Shown here in pieces: positions 26,281 to 34,807 of a DNA stretch of 64,000 bases (its first letter is position 1; each line of letters starts with the position of its first letter). The notes under the pieces were generated by a model that worked only from the letters and a program-made list of their open reading frames with translations, searched no databases and was not told the origin of the DNA. The stretch covers positions 214,001 through 278,000 of the forward strand of contig JAOTOM010004621.1 of the NCBI GenBank assembly GCA_034440615.1, written 5' to 3'. Source of the DNA: Ashinkailepas kermadecensis (lineage: Eukaryota; Arthropoda; Thecostraca; Neolepadidae). The translations under genes were made by a program, and so were the position numbers.

Positions 26281-26505
26281 GACCGTCGTCGGGATTGCCT
26301 TCACGGCATGGTGTCACGAAGGTGTTTCACAGCTTCATTGCGACCGTCGGCGGGATTGTCTTCGCGGCACGGTCTCATCAGGATGTCTCACGGTCGCATT
26401 GAGAGCGTCGGCGAGATTCCTTTCACGGCACGGTCTCACGGGGGTGTCTCACAGTGTCAATGAGTGTCGGCGAGATTTCCTTCACTGCACGGTCTCACGC
26501 GTACT
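26281..26505. repeat. ~60-bp tandem repeat, 4 copies
   Basis: The diverged unit reads roughly gagaccgtcggcgggattgc / cttcacggcacggtctcac / gggggtgtctcacagc-cattgc. Copies start near 26281, 26341, 26401 and 26464. Both gagaccgt and acggtctc occur in the unit, so each copy can fold. Confidence 0.8.
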
Positions 26506-26627
26506 CTAAGCGAAACTTTAAAAAGCGACAAATATGACACACAGCGGAACTAGTAATCTCCATCGCAAGTTGGGCATTTCAAAGAACAAGTGAATGTGTC
26601 AAAGCAGAACCAGACGCTTTCAAGGAT

Positions 26628-26860
26628 CCAGGGGCGGATACAAAGGGGAAGGGGCAATCGGGGACTGTTCCCTCCATGGAAGGTGGGCGCCCCTAGCGGG
26701 GAAGAAGCTTCCCGCTGGAAAGACCCAATTACCCCCCTCCCGAATTTTTAAGCCAGAGAGGAGAAGGTTTGAAGGGAAAATCAGCCCTCCGGGAAGGCTC
26801 GAATGCACCCCCCTCCTCATGAGATTTTTCATGTAGAACAGCTTGGCTTGCAGGTTTGTG
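26628..26860. repeat. Interspersed repeat starting ggatccaggggcggatac
   Basis: GC-rich with g/c runs, similar in style and end motif to 4480-5340 and to the ctggatccgcc motif near 62740. Probably a copy of the same unclassified family. No coding content. Confidence 0.45.
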
Positions 26861-27426
26861 GTGCTCATGTGAGTTTTGTCGTCAGTGAGAGATGGCGTGT
26901 ATCTTACAGTACACTGCTGTGCGATTTTCTATTTTCTTAGAGGTGTCCTGGTGATACGTCTTACATCAGAGATTAGAATGTCTACTCAAATTCACACGTG
27001 ACCTGGGAGCGTGGTCCGAGTTTGCGCATAAACGATCTCCCTTTGTCCTCAAAGAATAAGCAAACTGTAGTTCATGCCACATTATCGCGCCATCCCTTGA
27101 TTTCATCTCATTTTTCCCCCAATGCCTGATTTTCTCGAATTGTCCCCGTAGAACAATATCACTATCACTATCATCACTTAGATTTCCACCACATGGAAAA
27201 AGATGAAATACAAGCTTCCATAGCAAGAGTACATGCTTTTAGGAGCCATTAAGATAAGTGGTATTTAAAACAATAACAATGAACTTCGACAAACTGTTTC
27301 GAGAACCGAAATTCTACACATCGCTGTTATGAAGGCACTGCGGTAGCGAACGTCTGTAGTTTTTCTCTCACGATAACATATTCAGTCTTCAAAACTAAGA
27401 TGAACATTCAGCCATATGCCTTGCAT

Positions 27427-27429
<3 letters not shown>

Positions 27430-27478
<49 letters not shown>
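27430..27478. repeat. (TA)n microsatellite
   Basis: About 24 TA units, followed by gtatgtatatta. It directly abuts the left end of the hAT-like transposon at 27487, so the element seems to have inserted in or beside a TA-rich target. Confidence 0.95.
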
Positions 27479-27485
<7 letters not shown>

Positions 27486-27486
27486 A

Positions 27487-30400
27487 TTAGGGTGGCACTT
27501 ATTTTCGAAGTTTCGATTTTCGGCCGGGACGCCCCGCAAAATGTGAGGTTGGGTTAGAAAACCCCCATGCCAAAATTTTATGGAGAAATATTTATATTTG
27601 GAGGTGGCGCCAATCGCTTGAAATTCTCTCATGGCCTATACACTACAAATGGCTCGGGGTGGGTGGCGCACCCACGTATTTTCACTCATAGTCGAGCTAG
27701 AGTCCTGAATAAAAACGGGCGTGTTTTCAGTGGCTAGACAAATCCAGTGATAATCTTTTGTTAAGGTCAAAGGTCAACTGGTGACCTCTGAGGTCAGGTC
27801 AAAATTCTGAAATCGGCTAAAAATTAAGAATACAGGTAAGACTCTGCGTCCTCAGGATTCCAATGATACCTGGTATGTTGAACTGTCAAATGACAAGGTC
27901 AGGTCAGGTCAAACGTCTGAAAAAATGGCCAATATCTTTCACAATCTGGAGATAGTTTGACCTGACATCATGTGTCTTCCCGCGACGATCGCGATATACG
28001 AGTGCTTTTCTAGACGGCGTTTTCGCAAGAAGGAGGTGCCAACGAATAAACTGGGCGTGAAAACACACGAGGATCAGATTTCCTGGGAAAAGGCGGGAAC
28101 CGGCGGAAACCTGGGCGAACAAACATACAGTGATACGGTCGACAAGTGCGAATGCCCGGAGTGCAAAAGCATCTCAGCTCGCGGTTGGAGACCATCCGCA
28201 ATGATAAATCGGGATAAGTGATACACTACTGGTGGCTGTCATGGCTGCTTCAACAAGGTGTAAGACTCAAGTATATCTCCTAAATTCCTTGGAGGACAAA
28301 ATAATTGGATCAAAACTGCCGTCCAACCGCCAAATCCTAGGATTTTTCCTCCAACAACACAAAACGCAAAAGAAAACCGAAAGCCAAGCAGCAGATGAGA
28401 CGATCAGGGCAGTAGCTGAATGTTGGGATCGCGCGAAGATACCGATGCAGAAGAAGCAGACAGCCAAGGAAAAAGTGATCAAGCTGTATAGGAAATGGCA
28501 GCATTTGAGGAAAAGTTGCAAGAAGTTGAAGAAGTGGCAGGCTGCAGCCGAGCAGAGCTTGGTCGACCGCTTGGAAGAATTATTCGATATCGCCCATGGT
28601 GACGCTCTCAATATGATGAACATCCAGGCAGATAAGGAGTTCCTCATAGCTCAGCGGCAGAAGGACCGCCGCGGAAGCATGGCGGGAACTGACGTCAGCC
28701 TCGCATTGAAGGAGCAGAGGCGCCGCCGCCGGCGTGACGCCGAGGAGGAACGACGCCGGCGTCATCATCAGGACTGCCGCGAAGCAACAGAGACAGCTGA
28801 GGTGACAGACAACTAAAGTGAAGAAGATGTTGAAGAAGACGACGCCCAGGGTAGTGGGCCTGGTGACAGTGGCACTACAGGCTACCCGTCCAAGAAACGA
28901 CGCGGAACTAGGATGGTCATCAGTTCAGAGTTAGCAGCCGCCATGGACAGGACGAAGACGTCCAACAGGGCCGCGGTACACGTCCTGGCGGCTGCGGCGG
29001 AGACACTGGGTCACGATCCTGATAACTTGGTCATCAACCGCGAGTCCTTCCGAAGAGACAGGATGAAGTTGAGGAAGGCAGCTGCCAGGGAAATCAAGGA
29101 AGCGTTCTCCACTGACGTCCCCCTCACCGTGCACTGGGACGGGAAGATTGTTGAAGACGTCGAAGGCCGCGTTGACCGTCTTCCAGTGCTGGTTTCCGGC
29201 GAAGGAGTGGCGAAACTCTTAGCTGTGCCGAAGCTGCCAAATGGCACTGGAGTCGCCGTGGCAACAGCAGTGATGTACGCGCTGGAGGACTGGCAGATCG
29301 CCGACAGGGTGAAGGCTCTAAGCTTCGATACAACCAACAGCAATACCGGCATCTCCCTCGGCGCCTGCACCATCCTGGAGCAGAAGTTGGAACGGGAGGT
29401 CCTCCATCTGGTGTGCAGGCATCACATGTTGGAGTTGGTGACAGCGAAGGCGTATGTTGTGTGCATGGGGCCTTCGTGGGCTCCAGAGGTCCAACTCTTC
29501 AAGCGTTTCGCCGACAGGTGGAACAGCATCGACAAGCAGAAGCCAGAACCTCTAAAAGATGCAGATGGCGTAAATGAGGAGCTGCGAGTTGACTTGGTCG
29601 CCAACTTCAAGACCCTGCTGGAGCAGCAGCATCCTCGGGATGACTACCGGGAGCTGCTTGAACTGGCTGTGATTCTTCTTGCTGGCGTTCCTCAGCGAGG
29701 GATCAGGTTCATGCGTCCTGGTGCGTCAGCCACGCGCGGTGGATGGCCAAGCTCCTCTACGCCATCAAGATCGTCTTGTTCAGAAGCCAGTTCCACCTCA
29801 CGCCGAAGGAGCTGGCCGGCCTCAAGCGCTTCGTCGTCTTCGCGGTCACCACCTACATCCCAGCCTGGTACACATCACCGTGCCCAGTATCAGCACCGGC
29901 GCAGGACCTGGCCTTCGCCAAGGCGCTGGCTGAGTACCGCGATGAGCAGCTGTCCAAGGCAACAGGAGCGGTGTTTGGCCGTCATCTCTGGTATTTAAAT
30001 GAACGCCTTGTCGGCCTGGCATTCTTCGACGAGACCATCAGTTTGGAGAAGAAGAGGGAGATGGTCAGGGCGCTGGGGAAAGATGGAGAAGAAGAGCCGC
30101 CGCGGCGCGTCAGCATGGAGAACGAGGACGTCAAGAGGATGGATATAGCTGACTTCGTCACGGAAACGACCGCCTCCTTCTTCACGATGATGGAGATGGA
30201 CACCTTCTTCCTGGAGGTGGACCCGGTCATGTGGTCAGGGCATCCGGCGTTCGACGCTGCCTCTCGGCGAGCCAAGTCTCTCAAAGTCGTGAACGACTTC
30301 GCAGAGAGGGCTGTCGCGTTGATGCAAGATTTCAACAAGTCAGTCCGGAGCGAAGACCAGCGCCAGGACCTTCTGCAGGTAGTGGAGCAGCACCGCCGGC

Positions 30401-31208
30401 GCTACCCTGACGGGAAGAAGGCCACAGTCTGTAAGAAGTGAGGTCAGTGCCTTATCAGCATCAACGTTCAGGGGATCATTCGTTAGATTTCCCACATACA
30501 AATTTTGAGAAGTACGCATGCGGACCTAGGGTCGCTATTGCTGTATCGCATACTGGGCTCTGTGAGGAATGGACGTCCATCATTGTTCTTTGCTTTGGGT
30601 AATACAATACAAAGTTGTATGTGTTTAATTGTGTCATTAATAGAATAAGTTTATGTCTAGAGCTGTGTGCCGAATTTATTAATGTCATTCGTACTATATA
30701 ATTTGCTGAATTTACTTGCTTCAAGTCATTGAGCTTCATTTTTGGTTACCAAGTAGCCAAGGGAAATAGCCTTGGGCCAAATTTGTAGCTTGACATGAAC
30801 TGACCTGAAATGACTTAAGGTTGTCATATTAGGCATCATTGGAACCCCGAGAATGCGAGGAGTCTTTGGCGTTTATGTCTAATTTTAGCCGATTTAAAAA
30901 GTTTGACCTGACCTCAGAGGTCACTGGTTGACCTTTGCTCTTCAAAATGGGTGTCACTGAATTCGTCTTGCCACGGTCAACACGCTGTTTTTATTCGGGG
31001 CTCTAGCTCAATTAGCAACGAAAGTGCATGGATGCGCCACCCGCCCCGAGGCATTTGCAGTGTATAGGGAGGCTATGGGAGAATTTCAAAGGATTGGCGC
31101 CACCTCTAAATATAAATATTTTTCCATAAAATTTTGGCATGGGGGTTTTCTAACCCAACCTCACATTTTGCGGGGGCGTCCCGTTAGAAATTCTCAAATG
31201 TAAATTTT
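27487..31208 (+). mobile_element. hAT-like DNA transposon with ~420-bp terminal inverted repeats
   Basis: Left end gggtggcacttattttcgaa. The left 27487-27910 pairs imperfectly with 30785-31208 on the opposite strand; matching blocks include cccgcaaaatgtgaggttgg / complement near 31160, ggtggcgccaatc / near 31100, gacctctgaggtcaggtcaaa / near 30900, and ggattccaatgat / near 30840. Inside is one large transposase frame (28232-30441). The outermost right end is partly lost where the Penelope palindrome begins (31211). No target-site duplication could be defined. The TIRs are rich in AGGTCA/TGACCT half-sites. Confidence 0.85.
28232..30441 (+). pseudogene. hAT-like transposase, one stop and one frameshift
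   Basis: One protein of about 735 codons is interrupted by an in-frame TAA at 28814-28816 and a single-base frameshift near 29725 (frame 2 to frame 1); nothing else is damaged. The N-terminal part has a basic helix-rich segment (KLYRKWQHLRKSCKKLKKW), an FDIAHGDAL block and a KEQRRRRRRDAEEERRRR tract. The DDE-like core has VHWDGK (about 29130), FDTTNSNTG (about 29326), a CRHHMLELV block (about 29416) and HARWMAK (about 29731), an order that recalls the hAT D, CxxH and RW motifs. The C-terminal half includes KATGAVFGRHLWYLNE. I recognise it as a widespread uncharacterised animal transposon protein; placing it in hAT is inference. Near-intact state suggests recent activity, and either lesion could be an assembly error. 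Confidence 0.75.
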
Positions 31209-31210
31209 CC

Positions 31211-34200
31211 ATACAACGAAGAATGGCTCTTAGATGCTCCTGGGTTTTAGACATTGCGTGTAAAGAAAGCATACGACCTTCAATATACCAGGAGGTGCTG
31301 AGTTGACATCAAAAGTAACGTTAAGGATTATACTTTATTAGGTACTCAACGTTTCGGCCAGGGGCCATCGTCAGGAGTGATATAAAAATGTCAAGTTTAG
31401 CAATTGAAAAAAAAAAAAGCACGCGAGAAAAAAAGCGTGCAAAAGACACGTGGAATGCAGAAAAGCCTCCTCAGTGGTGCAGACACTTAAAGAAACTCCA
31501 AACCAGAAACAAACTATGTCAAGATAGAATCCTCTGAGGAAGCCCGAGCCGATGGTCCACATACATATCGATACATACACTCACGCACATATATAGACAT
31601 AGATCCAATATAACGCGTAATACATAGAATATAATTTATGTTTATGTAATTTAAGTGATATACCAAGACGTCGTTTGCGTGTTTAGTTGCGGCCGTAGAT
31701 TACGTATGTGTAGAGATTCGAGGACCTTTAGATCAGCGTTGTCCCTGGCTGTTGCTAGAATTTCTACTTTGAAGTTTGTGTTAGTGTCGCTGTGTTCCAT
31801 GTTATAATGTTTGTCGATCATGTGTTCGCCTAAAGGTGTGTATGCTCTTCGAAGTCTGGCATCTCCCAAGTGCTCATTGTACCTATCCCTGATACTACGT
31901 TTGGTTTCACCGACATAAAATATTCCAAGACAGCGGTTGCACGTTATTTTATAAACTACGTTTTTTCGCGTGCATCTACCTTTGAGCCCGTTGATACAGG
32001 TGTGGCACGTTCTTCTACCAGCAGGGCATGGCGGAATTTCCAGGGCTGAGCGGACCAGGTAAGATTTCAGCGTAGGTCCGCTAGTCCAGGCTACCCTAAC
32101 ATGGTTTAGATGAGACGAACGGATGGCTGCGTTTACCTGTCGACATAGTTGGTCATCGACAAATGGAAGTCTCATGTAAACATAGTTGGGATTACTACCC
32201 GCTCGATGCCGACGTTGCCCACTTATCCTACTCCTGTTGTGAGGGTGAACAGCACGAGCGGCGGAGTGTACCCGATGTGCTGGGTATCCGTTTTCCAGGA
32301 AAAGAGTTGTCATCTTCGCAAGGCTCCGCTCGCATGAAATAGTATCGGAGGAGACTCGTGCTGCTCTCCTCATTTGGGATGTTAAAACGGCCTTTTTAGT
32401 AGCCATCGGGTGGGCCGAATCATAGTGCAAGATGATGGGGGCTGCCATAGGTTTAAAGTACAGTTCGGTGGTGTAGCTCCCATCAGCCTGAACTACAAAC
32501 AACGTATCAAGGAAAGGAATCGAACTGCTATGACCAGTGTGTTCTAAGGTGAACTTGATGCTGGAGTGTTGTTGGTTAATTTCTGCAAAGAAGTCGAGCA
32601 GAGAGGCCAAGCCATGTGTCCAAACACCAAAAATATCGTCTATATACCTCATGTAGAGAGCTGGTTTCAAATCATACGAAGCTAAGAAGATCGACTCAAG
32701 GCGGTGCATAAAAGCAATCGCTAAAGGAGGTGCACATCGGTTACCCATAGCCACTCCTTTTGTTTGCTTGTACATGGAGTTACCGAAACGTATGAGGTTA
32801 TTGCTGAAAATATGTGTTAGTAATTTCACACAGTCCTGTACCCCAATCCCGAAAAGACAAATGTCATCCAGATTGTCCTCGATTAGACGAATCACAGCAT
32901 CTATTCCCTCCTTTATCGGAATGCTGCCATATAGATTTTTCACGTCCATGGTGAAAACAATACTGCCTTCCGGAAGTTTGGTAGGGAACGTTTCTTTCAC
33001 CCTCTGTAGGTACGACTCCGTGTTTGTCAGATGGGCGGGAACCAACGCTAGTATCTGGACCAGAATCTTGCTCAAGAACCAAGATAACTTGTCTAGGGGG
33101 TCACCACTCGCCGACACTATAGGGCGCAGTGGAACCTCTAGTTTGTGGTTTTTGGGGAGCCCGTATAATTCCGCTGTGCGGCTGGAATGAGGAAGGAGAG
33201 ATAACACTATGTCTTTATGTAACTTCCCTGATAAAGTTTCCTTGATAATAGTACATGTTTCGATTTCGAGACGTTTGGTAGGGTTTGGTTGGGAAGAAAT
33301 GCTCTGATAATCGTCCGTTATTTTACTGGCCTTTTCAATGTAATCCGTTTTGTTTAGCACGACGAATCCTTTGCATTTATCTGACGGCTTTACTATTACA
33401 TTATCGTTGTTTTTCATTTCCCGAAGTACTTCCCTCTGTTTCGCATAATTGTCCGACCTTTTGTTCGATGCTTTGTTGTGATATTTATATGCTTTTAGAA
33501 CTTTTGTTTTTAAATCTTTCAACTCAGATTCTAATTGAGTTGTGGCTCTCGGTGGTTGGTATGCAGGAGTGTCGGGAAACATGGGGCGAAGCTTTGAATG
33601 ACCTGTGCTAGAGGTGCTTTGTGATAAGCCTGCCCGCGGTACCTGAGGTACAGTTTGCTGTTTTGTCTCCCTCACATTCCTCCACCGCAAACCATAGATC
33701 GCCCTTTCTACGCCTGATTCTGCCTTTTCCAAGCAGCTACGATCTACTTTTTGAGCTAACGCAAAATTGGGGCCTTTGTCAAGCAATCCCAATATATCTG
33801 AGTCTAGAGGTAACTTACTTAGATTAGACGTGCGATTTGTACGATATTGTTCAGTGCCATCGCCGTTGGTGTCCGTACCGTGGGTGCCAGAAGTAATGCA
33901 ACTACCCGAGCTTTCTCCACTGGTAGCCGCGTGGTGAAGTAAATTATTTTTATCCGGGAGTGGCGTAGGTGGTTGGTACGATGAATGTGTACCTAGGTGA
34001 AGTTCGTCCTCTTGTGGTGCGCTGCGGACGGCTGCTGGCCTCACGCCGCAGTTTCTGACTCCAGAAACAACGCTGGAGATCGTCAAACACAGAGACCACC
34101 CACGCATGACCAAAGCCCACCCAAAGCTCCAAACAGTCACAACGCTGGGCACGAACACACTAAACAACGAAGCGCACCAGACCCTGTCCGCACAGCAGCG

Positions 34201-34431
34201 AAAATCGACAACACTACGTGGTGAAGCACCAACATCACTACAAACAGCTGTTTTCACTGGGCCGCAGTGTTTGTCCTCCTCCGACTCCTCAGGCAAGAGA
34301 TGACTGGTTTCTAGGGGTAGTGAAGTGGAGTCCCTAGAGCTCTGATTGGGCCGAAGCGTCGAACTGGAGACTTCTTCTTCCGTTGCTGCAACACTTGAGG
34401 AAACAGGAGACTCGATCTTCTGGGCATTTTC
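31211..34431 (-). mobile_element. Penelope-like element, left arm of palindrome
   Basis: This arm begins atacaacgaagaatgg at 31211 and pairs base by base with the right arm ending at 38024. It carries the 3' end of the element (with a hammerhead-like motif at 31352-31374) and most of the ORF. Its 5' sequence continues through the spacer 34432-34807, which is absent from the right copy. So the left copy is the longer one. No target-site duplication is obvious. Confidence 0.9.
31352..31374 (-). ncRNA. Hammerhead-ribozyme-like motif in PLE (left copy)
   Basis: On the minus strand the segment reads CTGACGA, then T and a GGCC/cct/GGCC hairpin, then GAAAC. This fits the CUGANGA ... GAAA core with a 4-bp stem II, except for one unpaired T. 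Penelope-like elements are known to carry minimal hammerhead motifs in their terminal repeats. Stem I and III pairing are not convincing by eye. Confidence 0.45.
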
Positions 34432-34746
34432 AGGCAAGCGACTTGGACACGGTACCTGCAGGAGGGTACTTCCCGGAAGACAAGTGCTTGACAGAGTCCC
34501 GTGCCCTGGTGCAAGCCCACGGCCTGAGCCGCTGCTGTCTACTAGACTCTGCTTCTGAAGCGATTCAAATTTCTTGACTAACCTTTGTCTGCAAGCGCTT
34601 CTTTCATGACGAAGGAGAGAGTCGCACTGCTCCAACAACCAGCACCAATCTGGACAGCTGCAGGACAAACGCCGCCCCAAACGGCGCAGACTTCTTCTTA
34701 TATAGGCTCGATGTCTGTAAGCATCAGAAATCTCTTCTCGCAACAT
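31651..34746 (-). CDS. Penelope-like reverse transcriptase with GIY-YIG endonuclease
   Basis: Open on the minus strand from 34857 to 31651. The first ATG not inside the sequence that reads antisense to the right copy is at about 34746, opening with MLREEISDAYRHR, so I prefer that start (1031 codons). Order: a variable basic N-terminal region; an RT of the Penelope class with ELYGLPKNHK, FTMDVKNLYGSIP (motif A), GVAMGNRCAPPLA (motif B) and YIDDIFGVW (catalytic YIDD); then a cysteine-rich linker (CHTCINGLKGRC) and a C-terminal GIY-YIG nuclease with VVYKITCNRC, FYVGETKRS, RDRYNEHL. The protein copies element RNA at a nicked target. All core residues are intact and there are no stops. Compared with the right copy there are about five amino-acid differences in roughly 900, so the two are very young relative to each other. 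Confidence 0.92.
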   Translation of the reverse strand: MLREEISDAYRHRAYIRRSLRRLGRRLSCSCPDWCWLLEQCDSLLRHERSACRQRLVKKFESLQKQSLVDSSGSGRGLAPGHGTLSSTCLPGSTLLQVPCPSRLPENAQKIESPVSSSVAATEEEVSSSTLRPNQSSRDSTSLPLETSHLLPEESEEDKHCGPVKTAVCSDVGASPRSVVDFRCCADRVWCASLFSVFVPSVVTVWSFGWALVMRGWSLCLTISSVVSGVRNCGVRPAAVRSAPQEDELHLGTHSSYQPPTPLPDKNNLLHHAATSGESSGSCITSGTHGTDTNGDGTEQYRTNRTSNLSKLPLDSDILGLLDKGPNFALAQKVDRSCLEKAESGVERAIYGLRWRNVRETKQQTVPQVPRAGLSQSTSSTGHSKLRPMFPDTPAYQPPRATTQLESELKDLKTKVLKAYKYHNKASNKRSDNYAKQREVLREMKNNDNVIVKPSDKCKGFVVLNKTDYIEKASKITDDYQSISSQPNPTKRLEIETCTIIKETLSGKLHKDIVLSLLPHSSRTAELYGLPKNHKLEVPLRPIVSASGDPLDKLSWFLSKILVQILALVPAHLTNTESYLQRVKETFPTKLPEGSIVFTMDVKNLYGSIPIKEGIDAVIRLIEDNLDDICLFGIGVQDCVKLLTHIFSNNLIRFGNSMYKQTKGVAMGNRCAPPLAIAFMHRLESIFLASYDLKPALYMRYIDDIFGVWTHGLASLLDFFAEINQQHSSIKFTLEHTGHSSSIPFLDTLFVVQADGSYTTELYFKPMAAPIILHYDSAHPMATKKAVLTSQMRRAARVSSDTISCERSLAKMTTLFLENGYPAHRVHSAARAVHPHNRSRISGQRRHRAGSNPNYVYMRLPFVDDQLCRQVNAAIRSSHLNHVRVAWTSGPTLKSYLVRSALEIPPCPAGRRTCHTCINGLKGRCTRKNVVYKITCNRCLGIFYVGETKRSIRDRYNEHLGDARLRRAYTPLGEHMIDKHYNMEHSDTNTNFKVEILATARDNADLKVLESLHIRNLRPQLNTQTTSWYIT

Positions 34747-34807
34747 GATAGCTTGAAGTTTGCTAACTTGTTTACGGACCCGCTGGCTGCTGGAGCTGTG
34801 ATGAATT
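34432..34807 (-). mobile_element. Palindrome spacer: 5' part of the left Penelope-like copy
   Basis: These 376 bp separate the two arms. On the minus strand they continue the left ORF (KQVSKLQAIMLREEISDAYR and on to LVKKFESLQKQSLVDSSGSG). They have no counterpart in the right copy, which is therefore 5'-truncated. Confidence 0.85.
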
